Part shown: positions 16,984 to 25,030 of the stretch, piece after piece
How positions within the stretch are numbered: position 1 is the stretch's first letter
Layout: every line of letters starts with the position of its first letter
Translations under genes and position numbers: made by a program
The notes under the pieces: generated by a model
Databases searched by the model: none
What the model saw: only the letters and a program-made list of their open reading frames with translations
Told to the model about the DNA's origin: nothing
From: Kineococcus aurantiacus
GTDB taxonomy: Bacteria; Actinomycetota; Actinomycetes; Actinomycetales; Kineococcaceae
Reading direction: 5' to 3'
Length of the DNA: 64,000 nt
NCBI RefSeq assembly: GCF_013409345.1
Contig: NZ_JACCBB010000001.1
Location: 2,728,001 to 2,792,000, forward strand

Positions 16984-17313
16984 GTGACGGAGCGCGCCTG
17001 CTTCCTGCTGCACCTGCGGCCCGAGCTGGTCCAGGAGTACCTGCAGGTCCACGCCGAGGTGTGGCCCGAGGTGCTGGAGGCCCTGACCCGCACGGGGTGG
17101 CGCAACTACTCCCTCTTCCTGCGCGCCGGGGACGGCCTCGTCGTCGGGTACTGCGAGACCGACGACTTCGAGGCCACCACGACGGCCATGGAGCGCGAGG
17201 AGGTCTCCGCGCGCTGGGAGGCGACGATGGGCCGGTACTTCCAGCCGGCGCCGGCCGGGACGAGCGGCGACCGGCCGCGCGAACGGCTCGTCGAGTACTT
17301 CCACCTCGACTAG
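16984..17313 (+). CDS. rhaM: L-rhamnose mutarotase
   Basis: Interconverts the alpha and beta anomers of L-rhamnose to feed the isomerase. The 109-residue ferredoxin-like dimeric protein has the RhaM/RhaU features: a start with CFLLHLRPELVQEYLQVHAEVWPEVLEAL (catalytic His in the Y..H segment), the NYSLFLRAGDGLVVGYCE strand and the conserved RLVEYFHLD end, which is nearly invariant in the family. GTG start with GGAGGAG about 7-12 bases upstream. First gene of the rightward rhamnose arm, 38 bases before the transporter gene. Confidence 0.95.
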   Translation: MTERACFLLHLRPELVQEYLQVHAEVWPEVLEALTRTGWRNYSLFLRAGDGLVVGYCETDDFEATTTAMEREEVSARWEATMGRYFQPAPAGTSGDRPRERLVEYFHLD

Positions 17314-17351
17314 ACCCGCCAGAACCACTCGACGACGAGCCAGGAGGAGCA

Positions 17352-18668
17352 GTGGCGCTCGGAGCCAAGACCACCACGGGGTGGAAGGCGACCATCGCGG
17401 TCGCCATGTCGAACTACATCGAGGCCGGCTCGATCATCGCGATCGCCGTCAGCCTGACGAACTGGCAGGAGCGCTTCGGGATCGGCGACGCCGCGGTCGG
17501 CCTGCTGGCGGCCCTGTCCGCCAACGCCTTCGGCGCGGCGATCGGCGCGGCCGTCGGCGGCCCGCTGTGCGACCGCCTGGGCCGCAAGTTCATCTACACC
17601 TACGACCTCGTCCTCTACATGGTCGGTGTCCTGCTGGCCGCGTTCTCCGTCAGCTACCCGATGCTGCTCGTCGGGTTCGTCCTCACCGGCATCGCCGTCG
17701 GGGCCGGTGTCCCGGCGTCGTGGACGTACATCGCCGAGGAGGCCCCCGCGCAGCACCGCGCCCGGCACGTCGGCACGGCCCAGCTGGCCTGGTCGATCGG
17801 CCCCCTCGTCGGGTTCGCGCTGGCCGTCGCCCTCGGCGGCCTGGGCCTGCTGGGCAACCGCCTGATCTTCCTGCACCTGTTCGTCGTCGCCGCCGTCACC
17901 TGGTGGGTCCGCCAGGGGCTGCCGGAGTCGGCGATCTGGAAGGACGAGACGACCGCCGGCGCCACCGCGCAGCGGGCCTCCGGCGGCCGGGGCCTGCGCG
18001 GGCTGTTCTCCCGGCGGGCCAACCTCACCGCCCTGCTGTTCCTCTTCGGCGTCTACGCGTTCTGGAACACCGTGGCCGGCCAGGCCGGCATCTTCATGCC
18101 GCGCGTCTACCAGGCCGCCGGCGTCGAGAGCGCCACGGAGCAGAACCTGCTGCAGGTCCTCGTGTGGGCGTGCACCGTCGTGGCGACCCTCGTGGGCTTC
18201 ATGCGCTACGGCGACAGGGTCAGCCGCCGCGCGCTGTACGCCCTGGGCGCCGTCATGGGCATCGTCGCCTGGGCGCTGCTCGTCTTCGCCGACGGGAGCC
18301 TGCCGACGCTGCTGGGGTACGCCCTGCTGTGGGGCCTGGCCGCGGGCATCGGCGCCCAGGCGTTCTACAGCGTGTGGACCTCGGAGCTGTTCGCCACGCC
18401 GTACCGCGCCAGCGCCCAGGGCGTCCTGTTCTTCGCGGCCCGCTGCGCGGTGGGGCTGCTCAGCTACTGGTTCCCGACGCTGCTCACCGAGCAGGGCGTG
18501 CCCTTCGTCGGCACCGTCATGATCGGGCTGCTCGTCGTGGCGCTGGTCGTGGGCACGGTCTTCGCCCCCGCCACGCAGGGCAAGACGCTGCAGCAGATCG
18601 AGGCCGAGCGCTACGGCGAGGTCATCGACGGGCCGGCCCCCTCGGTCGGGGCGCCCGCCCGCCGCTGA
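17352..18668 (+). CDS. MFS transporter, sugar-porter-like (probable rhamnose uptake)
   Basis: A 438-residue, 12-helix major facilitator protein. The loop 2-3 motif GGPLCDRLGRKFIY (about 74-87) matches the MFS G-x-x-x-D-R-x-G-R-K signature. GIAVGAGVPASWTYIAEEAPAQHRARHVG (helix 4-5) and GLPESAIWKDE resemble the sugar porter family, and SELFATPYRASAQG fits helix 10-11. The GTG at 17352 was chosen because AGGAGG lies five to ten bases upstream; open reading further upstream crosses rhaM. Position after rhaM under a rha operator makes L-rhamnose the likely substrate, with proton symport assumed. Confidence 0.9.
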   Translation: MALGAKTTTGWKATIAVAMSNYIEAGSIIAIAVSLTNWQERFGIGDAAVGLLAALSANAFGAAIGAAVGGPLCDRLGRKFIYTYDLVLYMVGVLLAAFSVSYPMLLVGFVLTGIAVGAGVPASWTYIAEEAPAQHRARHVGTAQLAWSIGPLVGFALAVALGGLGLLGNRLIFLHLFVVAAVTWWVRQGLPESAIWKDETTAGATAQRASGGRGLRGLFSRRANLTALLFLFGVYAFWNTVAGQAGIFMPRVYQAAGVESATEQNLLQVLVWACTVVATLVGFMRYGDRVSRRALYALGAVMGIVAWALLVFADGSLPTLLGYALLWGLAAGIGAQAFYSVWTSELFATPYRASAQGVLFFAARCAVGLLSYWFPTLLTEQGVPFVGTVMIGLLVVALVVGTVFAPATQGKTLQQIEAERYGEVIDGPAPSVGAPARR

Positions 18669-18719
18669 CCGCGACCACCGCGACCAGCCGGCCAGGCACC
18701 CGGTCGGGGGCTCACCCCC

Positions 18720-20861
18720 TCACGGACCGGTGCCGGTGCCGCCGCCGGGGCCCGTGTCCATCCCGGCCAGGGCCAGGACCTGCTGGGCGACGGTGCCGGG
18801 GCTGCTCAGCAGGCTGACCTGGACCCCGACCCGCTCGGCCTGGTCCAGGCGCCGGCGCAGGGCGTGCAGGGCCGCGCTGGACAGCACCGTCACCTCCTGC
18901 AGGTCCACCTGCACCGGAGCGGCCCCCGGCACCACGCTCAACGCCAGCTGCGAGTCCAGCTCGGCCGCGTTGGCCGCGTCGACCGGCCCGCGCACCGTCA
19001 CCACCGACCGCCCCTGGTGGTGCTGGGTGTAGGTGTCGAAGAACCCCGGCACCCGCCGCGGGGCCACCGGGGCCGCACCGCGGGGGGACTTCCACGGACG
19101 GAACACGACGGTGACGGTGCTGCCGGCCGCTGAGGACTCGACGTGCACCTGCTCGGCGAAGTCCTGCGCGAAGGTCAGGCCCAGCCCCCGGCCGGCCACC
19201 GGCTCCGGCCGCGGCACCCAGGTGCCCTCGTCGGCGACGCTCAACGTGATCAGGCCCAGGTCGTCGAGGTGGGCGTGCACGGTGACCGGGCCGCCACCTT
19301 CCGCGCGCACGAGGCCCCCGGGGTCCCCGGGGCTGCCGTAGGCGTGTTCGACGACGTTCTCCAGCAACTCGCTGACGACCTCGTCGAGCTGGTCCACGGC
19401 CAGCAGCGCCACCCGTTCCGCCCCCAGCCACCGGCGCAGCGCAGCCCGCACCGCCGGGATCCCCGACCGGGTCAGGTGCGTGTGCAGGTGCAGGTCCGGC
19501 GACGGCGTCACCGGCTGCAGCGCCAGCAGGGTGACGTCGTCGACCGACCCGGTCTCGCGGGTCAACCGCTCCAGCGTCTGCACGCTCACCCGATCCACCG
19601 CCGAGGCCAGCGTGAACACCGGCATCAACCCGTCGGCCGCGGCCGCCGCCGCCACCTGGGCCAGCTCCACCGTCCCGACCGTCGCCGCCACCCCGGGCCG
19701 CTCGACGATCCCGTCGGTGTACAGCAGCACCAGCTCACCCGCACCCAGCCCGGCGTGCTGGACGCTGCGCCCGGTCCTCGGGCCGATGCTGCCCCGGACA
19801 CCGGCGCGACCCCCGGCCGCGCCGGTGCTCGTGCTGGTGTGGCCCAGCGGCGGAGCACCGCTGGGATCCAGGTAACGGCTGCCGCCCTCGAGGTTGAGGA
19901 CCAGCGGCGGGGGGTGACCGGCCGCGCAGTACGCCACCGCGCGCCGGCCGGAACCGGCGTCGGGGCCCAGCACGAGCACGCACACCGTCGCCGAGCGCGC
20001 CGCGGGCACGACCCGGGTGAAGCGGTCCAAGGCGGTGACCACCTGCGCCGGGTCCGCACCGGCGTCCAGGCGTTCCAGGGCCACCGCGCGCAGCTGCGCC
20101 ATGACCGCCGACGCCGCGACCCCGTGCCCCACCACGTCGCCGACGACCGCAGCCACGGTCCCGTCGGGGCGGGCCAGCACGTCGAACCAGTCCCCACCGG
20201 CGGCCTGCTCGGCGCCGCCGACGACGTAGCTGGCGGCCACCTCCACGCCCGGGAGCACCGGCAACCGGGCCGGCAGCAGCGCCCGCTGCACCTCCTCGAT
20301 GACGTCGGTGGCCCGCCGGTAGCGCCGCGACAGCTCCACGGCCTCAGCCGCCTGCTCGTGGTCGGCGCGGACCTGGTCGGTGACGTCGTGGCCGCTGGCG
20401 ATGGAACCGACGACGTGGCCGGAGGCGTCGCGCAGGGGCAGGAAGTCCATGTCGGCGAAGACCTCCTGCGCGGAGCCGGCGGCCGTCACGACGCCGAAGC
20501 GCACACCACGGGCGGTGAGCCGCTCACCGGCGTAGACGCGGTCGAGCATCTCGATCAGCCCCTGACCCTCGGCCCCGGTGAGGTAGTCGGCGATCTGCCG
20601 GCCCACGTTGCGCTGGTCCCCGTAGAGGGCGACGACCTCGTCGGTCTCCCCGACGTTCACGTGGTCCGGGCCGCGGAAGACCTGGACGTAGTAGGGCAGC
20701 TGGCGCAACGCCGCCGCCCTCCAGCGGTGGTCGCCGTGGACCGCCTCGTCGTCACCGAAGTCGACCGGACCGCCGTCGACCGGCCCGCAGCCGTCGCTGG
20801 AGCCGCGGTCGGGAGTGCCGTCAGGAGTGTCGGGGGTGCCGGGGGTGTCGTCGGTGCTCAC
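18720..20861 (-). CDS. PAS-PP2C(SpoIIE)-HATPase-STAS multidomain regulator
   Basis: A 713-residue soluble regulator joining four modules of partner-switching control. A PAS-like sensor is at about 50-165. A PP2C/SpoIIE phosphatase is at 195-450, with metal residues in GGDWFD (222-227), GDVVGHG (241-247), AAGHPPP and DD (441-442). An RsbW-like ATPase/kinase domain is at 470-590: N-box ELLENVVEHAY (498-508), DEG (544-546), GRGLGL (557-562). A STAS domain is at 610-705, with Ser-Ser at 661-662 where RsbV-type proteins are phosphorylated. A GTG start is used; a longer frame to 20978 exists but its 39 extra codons look non-coding. The target sigma factor is unknown. Confidence 0.88.
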   Translation of the reverse strand: MSTDDTPGTPDTPDGTPDRGSSDGCGPVDGGPVDFGDDEAVHGDHRWRAAALRQLPYYVQVFRGPDHVNVGETDEVVALYGDQRNVGRQIADYLTGAEGQGLIEMLDRVYAGERLTARGVRFGVVTAAGSAQEVFADMDFLPLRDASGHVVGSIASGHDVTDQVRADHEQAAEAVELSRRYRRATDVIEEVQRALLPARLPVLPGVEVAASYVVGGAEQAAGGDWFDVLARPDGTVAAVVGDVVGHGVAASAVMAQLRAVALERLDAGADPAQVVTALDRFTRVVPAARSATVCVLVLGPDAGSGRRAVAYCAAGHPPPLVLNLEGGSRYLDPSGAPPLGHTSTSTGAAGGRAGVRGSIGPRTGRSVQHAGLGAGELVLLYTDGIVERPGVAATVGTVELAQVAAAAAADGLMPVFTLASAVDRVSVQTLERLTRETGSVDDVTLLALQPVTPSPDLHLHTHLTRSGIPAVRAALRRWLGAERVALLAVDQLDEVVSELLENVVEHAYGSPGDPGGLVRAEGGGPVTVHAHLDDLGLITLSVADEGTWVPRPEPVAGRGLGLTFAQDFAEQVHVESSAAGSTVTVVFRPWKSPRGAAPVAPRRVPGFFDTYTQHHQGRSVVTVRGPVDAANAAELDSQLALSVVPGAAPVQVDLQEVTVLSSAALHALRRRLDQAERVGVQVSLLSSPGTVAQQVLALAGMDTGPGGGTGTGP

Positions 20862-21156
20862 CGCTGCCGCCGGCCGCCCTCGGGCGCGCTCCCGCGCGCG
20901 GAGGGGACCGTGGTGGGGCCTGCCCGGAGATCCATGACCTTCAACCCACCACTCCCACGTCCAGGCGATCGTGCGCACGGTGTTCGACGCGTCCCCGAGA
21001 CCTGCAGGCTACCCAGCGACCCCTGCTCCCGCCCCCGCAGGACGAGCGCGGGCCGTGGCCTGCGGAGCCGGGGCCGGGTCGTGGGATCGTCACCAGCGGT
21101 CCGAGGGGGACTCGGCGGGTCCGCGTACCGCTCCTCCACGCGGTGAGGAGGCGCGC

Positions 21157-21390
21157 TCAGCCCGCGGTGCGGGGCGCGAGTTCGTGACGGGTCCGGCGCT
21201 TCACCGATTCGCCGAACAGGCACAGGCCGGCGTTCACCAGCACCAGCCCCACGGTCCCCTGCCCTCCCCACCGCAGCGTCGCCGCACCCGACGCCCGGCG
21301 CTGGGCGGCGTCGACGGCGGTGCTCAGCCCGGCCCCGACCAGCAGCAGTCCGGCCGGTGCCAGCCGTTTCCAGGCGGTGAGGTCGTCCAC
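21157..21390 (-). CDS. Small two-helix membrane protein
   Basis: A 77-residue protein from GTG with two hydrophobic segments, LAPAGLLLVGAGLSTAVDAA (about 10-29) and TVGLVLVNAGLCLFGESV (46-63), separated by a short basic/polar stretch, and a basic C-terminus KRRTRHEL. The pattern suggests a membrane hairpin. No family recognised. It lies alone between the SpoIIE-type regulator and the hydrolase gene, about 92 bases from the latter's stop; co-transcription with that operon is possible. Confidence 0.65.
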   Translation of the reverse strand: MDDLTAWKRLAPAGLLLVGAGLSTAVDAAQRRASGAATLRWGGQGTVGLVLVNAGLCLFGESVKRRTRHELAPRTAG

Positions 21391-21482
21391 GGGACCAGTC
21401 TGCACCCGCTGACGGCCACCGCCCCCGGGGACCGTGTCGCGGTCGTGGCGCTGCCGCCAGGTCCCCGGAACGCCCGGTGCCC

Positions 21483-22496
21483 CTACCCGCCCACCAGGCG
21501 CCGCAACCACGCCGCGCGGGCGGCGACCGCGTCCTGCGAGAGCGTCGCGGCCGGGGCCACGACGTCGAACCCGTGGAAACCGCCGGGCCAGACGTGCAGC
21601 TCGCCGCGGCCACCGGCACGCCACAGCCGGCTCGCGAACGCGACGTCCTCGTCGCGGAACGTCTCGGCCGAGCCGACGTCGATGAAGGTGGGCGGCAGGC
21701 CGGAGAGGTCCTCGGCCCGGGCGGGCGCGGCGTACGGGGACACGTCCGGCCCCCCGCGCACGCCCTCGCCGAGGAGCGCGTTCCAGCCGGTCTCGTTGGA
21801 ACTGCTGTCCCACACGCCCAGGCCGCGCATCTGGCGCGCGGAGGGCGAGTCGTTGCGGTCGTCGAGCATGGGGCTCAGGAGCAGCAGCCCCGCGATCGCC
21901 GGGCCCCCGCGGTCGCGGGCCGCGAGCGCGACGCCCGCGGCCAGTCCGCCGCCGGCGCTCGTGCCGGCGACGACGACGGACCCGGGGTCCACGTCGAGTT
22001 CCCCGGCGTGCTCGGACAGCCAGCGCAGACCGGCGTAGCTGTCCTCGACGGGACCGGGGTGGGGGGTTTCGGGTGCGAGCCGGTACTCGACCGAGACGAC
22101 CGCCGCGCCCAGCGGTTCGGCCAGGTCCAGCACCTGCGGGAGGCCGAACCGGTTGTCCCCGAGGATCATCCCGCCGCCGTGGACGAAGTAGAGGGCCGGG
22201 GCCGGCGTGCGCGCGTGCCGGGGGAGGCAGACGAGCAGCGCGACGTCCGGGTCCCCGTCCGGGCCGGGCACGGTCCTCTCGTGCACGCGGTAGGCGCCGC
22301 CGCGCGAGAGGACGTCCGCGGTCGGGACCGGTACGCCGGGGACGGGGCGGCGCATCTCGGCGATGGTGTCCGGGCGGTACGCGTCCGGGGGGCGGGTGCT
22401 GGTCAGCGCGGCCACGACGGGGGCGAGTTCGGGGTCGAAGGGTGGTGGGGGCCCGACCGGCTGGGCGGTGGGCGTCTCGGTGGTGCTGCTGGTCAC
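21483..22496 (-). CDS. Alpha/beta hydrolase, HSL (hormone-sensitive lipase) family esterase
   Basis: A 337-residue carboxylesterase-type enzyme. The oxyanion motif HGGG is at 106-109, the nucleophile elbow GTSAGG at 178-183 (Ser180), the acid is probably in DVGSAETFRDED, and the catalytic His in GGFHGFD. This is the HSL/bacterial arylacetamide-deacetylase family, which hydrolyses short-chain esters. The GTG at 22496 follows GAGGAA with suitable spacing. Last gene of a leftward operon behind SDR and SnoaL-like genes and the MerR-type promoter, so a MerR-controlled detoxification or small-molecule degradation role is plausible. Confidence 0.9.
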   Translation of the reverse strand: MTSSTTETPTAQPVGPPPPFDPELAPVVAALTSTRPPDAYRPDTIAEMRRPVPGVPVPTADVLSRGGAYRVHERTVPGPDGDPDVALLVCLPRHARTPAPALYFVHGGGMILGDNRFGLPQVLDLAEPLGAAVVSVEYRLAPETPHPGPVEDSYAGLRWLSEHAGELDVDPGSVVVAGTSAGGGLAAGVALAARDRGGPAIAGLLLLSPMLDDRNDSPSARQMRGLGVWDSSSNETGWNALLGEGVRGGPDVSPYAAPARAEDLSGLPPTFIDVGSAETFRDEDVAFASRLWRAGGRGELHVWPGGFHGFDVVAPAATLSQDAVAARAAWLRRLVGG

Positions 22497-22573
22497 GGGT
22501 TTCCTCGTCGTCCGGGGGTCTGCGGGGGGTGCGGGCGGGGCGGCGACGGTCACGCCGCCGCCCCGTCGCCGGT

Positions 22574-23362
22574 TCAGACGGTCGGGACCGTGCCGCCGTC
22601 GATGACGTACTCGGCGCCCACGGCGGCCGACGCGCGGTCGGACACGAGGAAACCGACCAGGTCGGCGACCTCCTCGGGTCGCGCGAACCGTCCCAGCGGG
22701 ACCCCGCCGAGGGAGTCGAAGACGGTCTGCTCGGCGGCCTCGCGGGTGAGGCCGTTGCCCTCGGCGATCCGGTCCACGAACCGCTCGTAGGCCTCGGTCT
22801 CGATCCCGCCGGGGCTGATGGCGTTGACCCGGACCCCGCGGGGCGCGAGCTCGTTGGCCAGGCCCTTGCTGTACGTGCGCAGCGCCGCCTTGGCCGCCGC
22901 GTACGCCAGGGTCGCGTCGTGCTGCGGCAGTTCCCGCTGGATGGAGGTGAAGTGCAGCACCACGCCCGACCCCTTCTCCAGCATCGCCGGCAGCAGCGCC
23001 CGGTCCAGGCGGACGGCGCCCAGGAGGTTCAGGGCGATCTCGCCCAGCCACTGCTCGTCGGTGGTGGCCGCGAACCCGCCCGGCGGCGTCGAGGAACCCC
23101 CGACGACGTGCACGAGGACGTCGAGCGCGCCGGCCTCCTCGGTGATGCGGTCCGCCACGAACCGGGTGCCCTCGACGGTCGCGGTGTCCGCCGCGATGAA
23201 CCGGTCGGGCCGGTCGTACCTGTCGGGCACGGTGCGGGCCGTGGTCCACACGTCCGCCCCCATCTCCCGCAGGCGGGCGACGACGGCCTCGCCCGTCCCC
23301 TTCGAACCGCCCGTGACGAGCGCGCGGCGGCCGTCGAGGCGGTCGCGTTCCCCGCTGGACAT
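22574..23362 (-). CDS. Short-chain dehydrogenase/reductase
   Basis: A 262-residue classical SDR: cofactor motif TGGSKGTG (17-24), VVGGSS replacing the usual NNAG, catalytic Ser140 in LHFTSIQ, Tyr154 and Lys158 in YAAAK, and the C-terminal [24 protein letters not shown]. It resembles the group annotated as YuxG/FabG-like oxidoreductases found beside SnoaL-like proteins. Substrate unknown. It lies between SnoaL-like and hydrolase genes in one leftward operon (gaps 47 and 77 bases) that I infer is activated by the divergent MerR regulator. Confidence 0.9.
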   Translation of the reverse strand: MSSGERDRLDGRRALVTGGSKGTGEAVVARLREMGADVWTTARTVPDRYDRPDRFIAADTATVEGTRFVADRITEEAGALDVLVHVVGGSSTPPGGFAATTDEQWLGEIALNLLGAVRLDRALLPAMLEKGSGVVLHFTSIQRELPQHDATLAYAAAKAALRTYSKGLANELAPRGVRVNAISPGGIETEAYERFVDRIAEGNGLTREAAEQTVFDSLGGVPLGRFARPEEVADLVGFLVSDRASAAVGAEYVIDGGTVPTV

Positions 23363-23409
23363 GCTTGTCCTCCTTCTTCCCTCTGGTGTCCGGTGGTTCC
23401 CGGGTGTGC

Positions 23410-23769
23410 TCAGGCGTCGTGGTTGGCGATGACGAGTTCGCTGATGAGGTCGCCGCGCAGGGTGAAGCGGTAGTCCAGGTCGGCGACGCCGCCCGGGAAG
23501 GTCCCCTCGATGCGAAGGGTCACCACCCAGTGCTCGTCGTCGACGCGGCGGGCGCCGGTCTGCTCGGTCGTGTACTCGAACTCGGCGCCGGCGTCGCGGA
23601 CGAAGGCGTGCACCTCGTCGCGACCCCTGAAGGTCTCGTCCTGGTCGACGACCACGACGTCCTCGGCGAGGAACGCCGAGGCCGTGTCGGCGTCGTGGGC
23701 GGTGCTGGCCGCGAGGAAGTCGCGGACGGTGGTCGGGAGGGCGTCGGACCGGAGGTCTGTGTTCGTCAT
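23410..23769 (-). CDS. SnoaL-like / NTF2-fold protein
   Basis: A 119-residue protein with the cone-shaped NTF2 fold pattern: an N-terminal helix [31 protein letters not shown], the middle [11 protein letters not shown] and C-terminal strands [12 protein letters not shown] and [20 protein letters not shown]. This pattern is typical of SnoaL-like polyketide cyclases, isomerases or small-ligand binding proteins of unknown chemistry. First gene of the leftward operon. The predicted transcription start coincides with its ATG (see the promoter entry), so the mRNA may be leaderless. Confidence 0.85.
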   Translation of the reverse strand: MTNTDLRSDALPTTVRDFLAASTAHDADTASAFLAEDVVVVDQDETFRGRDEVHAFVRDAGAEFEYTTEQTGARRVDDEHWVVTLRIEGTFPGGVADLDYRFTLRGDLISELVIANHDA

Positions 23770-23775
23770 GCCGTC

Positions 23776-23841
23776 ACCGTGCGGCCTCGCGGTCGTGGAG
23801 GGTCAAGCGCTGGACCCTCCCCCGGGGGGAGCCCCCACACT
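23776..23841. promoter_or_regulatory. Mirror-image divergent MerR-type promoters
   Basis: GGAGGGTC (23797-23804) and GACCCTCC (23813-23820) form a perfect inverted repeat that holds two back-to-back -35 elements. Leftward: -35 TTGACC (23801-23806), 19-base spacer, -10 CACGGT (23776-23781); the start then falls on the ATG at 23769. Rightward: -35 TGGACC (23811-23816), 19-base spacer holding the palindrome CTCCCCCGGGGGGAG (23817-23831), -10 CACACT (23836-23841); the start falls on the GTG at 23848. A 19-base spacer is the MerR-family hallmark. Confidence 0.65.
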
Positions 23842-23847
23842 GGCGGG

Positions 23848-24642
23848 GTGCTGACCATCGGGGAGTTCTCCCGCCTGACCCACCTGAGCGTGCGCACCCT
23901 GCGCCGCTACCACGAGGGCGCCCTGCTGGAACCGGCCGTGGTGGACGAGGCCACCGGCTACCGCTACTACTCCCTCGAGCAGATCCCGACCGCCCAGGTC
24001 ATCAGCCGCCTCCGGGAACTCGACGTCCCCCTGGGCGACGTGCAGCGGATCCTGCGGACGCCGGACCCCGGTGTCCGCTCGGCCCTGGTCGCCGAGCACC
24101 TGCAGCGCCTGGAGGAGCAGCTGGACCGCACCCGGGCGGCGGTCACCTCGCTGCGCCGGCTCCTGCGGCCCGATCCCGCGCCGATCGAGGTCGAGCTGCG
24201 GGCCGAACCGGCCCGCACGGTCGCCGCGGTGGAGGCGGTGATCGGCGACGGCGACGTCGAGGCGTGGTTCGCCGGCGCGGTGGCCGAGCTGGAGGCGGCC
24301 GTGGGGGACGCCGTGACGGGGCCACCGGGCGGGACCTACGACAACGCGCTGTTCGAGGAGGGCCGCGGCCACGTGCTCGTCTACCTGCCCACCGCCGTCC
24401 CGCCGCGCACGGGACGGGTCCACCCCGCGACCCTGCCGGCCGCGGAGCTGGCGGTGACCACCCACGCCGGCGAGCACGACGGCGTGGAGGTCACCTACGG
24501 CCAGCTCGGCACCTGGGTCGTGGAGAACGCGATGTCGGTGGCCGGGCCGGTGCGGGAGGTCTACCGCGTCGGGCCCCGCCAGACGGCCGACCCGGCCGCC
24601 TGGCGCACGGAGATCGGGTGGCCGGTGTTCCGCGTCGCGTGA
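23848..24642 (+). CDS. MerR-family transcriptional regulator with effector-binding domain
   Basis: A 264-residue activator. The N-terminal winged helix is LTIGEFSRLTHLSVRTLRRYHEGALLEP with the wing YRYYSLEQIPTAQVISRLRELDVPL (2-70). A dimerisation helix follows (about 80-118), then a GyrI/BmrR-like effector domain (about 122-264: EVELRAEPARTVAAVEAVI and others). Such BmrR-type proteins sense small hydrophobic or cationic compounds and untwist 19-base-spacer promoters. GTG start, probably leaderless. Divergent from the SnoaL-SDR-hydrolase operon, which it most likely controls together with itself. Confidence 0.92.
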   Translation: MLTIGEFSRLTHLSVRTLRRYHEGALLEPAVVDEATGYRYYSLEQIPTAQVISRLRELDVPLGDVQRILRTPDPGVRSALVAEHLQRLEEQLDRTRAAVTSLRRLLRPDPAPIEVELRAEPARTVAAVEAVIGDGDVEAWFAGAVAELEAAVGDAVTGPPGGTYDNALFEEGRGHVLVYLPTAVPPRTGRVHPATLPAAELAVTTHAGEHDGVEVTYGQLGTWVVENAMSVAGPVREVYRVGPRQTADPAAWRTEIGWPVFRVA

Positions 24643-24675
24643 GGAGCTGCGGGCGGCCGCCGGACCCGCACGGCC

Positions 24676-24692
24676 CCGGGACCGCGTCCCGG
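24676..24692. terminator. Short GC hairpin between convergent genes
   Basis: CCGGGAC and GTCCCGG around a 3-base loop, between the stops of the merR gene (24642) and the leftward small gene (24694). It is weak and has no T-run, but its position fits a bidirectional stop. Confidence 0.4.
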
Positions 24693-24693
24693 C

Positions 24694-24948
24694 TCAGCGC
24701 CCACCGCGCGAGTTCCAGCCGCGCACCGTGAGGAACACGCCGGCGGCCACGGCGCCGTACGCCGCCCAGCCCAGCGCGGCGTGGTCCAGCACCGTCTCCC
24801 ACGTGTCCGAACCCCCGGGCCCGGAGGGCCGGTGCGCGGCGGCCACGCCGTGGAAGGCCACCCCCGCGACGACCAGGACGATCCCCAGCACCAGCGACGG
24901 CACGGCCCACCGGCGGCCCCGGGCGCGCTGCTCCCCTTCGACGCTCAC
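24694..24948 (-). CDS. Small membrane protein of unknown function
   Basis: An 84-residue protein with a charged N-terminus (VSVEGEQRARGRR), one strong hydrophobic helix (VPSLVLGIVLVVAGVAFHGVAAAH), a polar loop and a second hydrophobic segment (LGWAAYGAVAAGVFLTV) ending in a basic tail. Probably two transmembrane helices. The GTG at 24948 follows AGGA with fair spacing; another in-frame GTG lies seven codons upstream. No family recognised, and no operon partner within 80 bases. Confidence 0.6.
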   Translation of the reverse strand: MSVEGEQRARGRRWAVPSLVLGIVLVVAGVAFHGVAAAHRPSGPGGSDTWETVLDHAALGWAAYGAVAAGVFLTVRGWNSRGGR

Positions 24949-25030
24949 CCCCCGATCCTGGCGCGGCACCGCCGGGTGCCCATCGGCCGATCGTCGCGGC
25001 GCCGCGGACCGGGGGACGGACGCCGGGCCC

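Noticed and set aside
20862-20978. N-terminal extension of the PAS-PP2C-HATPase-STAS protein from an upstream GTG
   Set aside because: The added 39 residues look non-coding and the GTG at 20861 begins a sequence continuous with the acidic linker. A weak ribosome site leaves some doubt.
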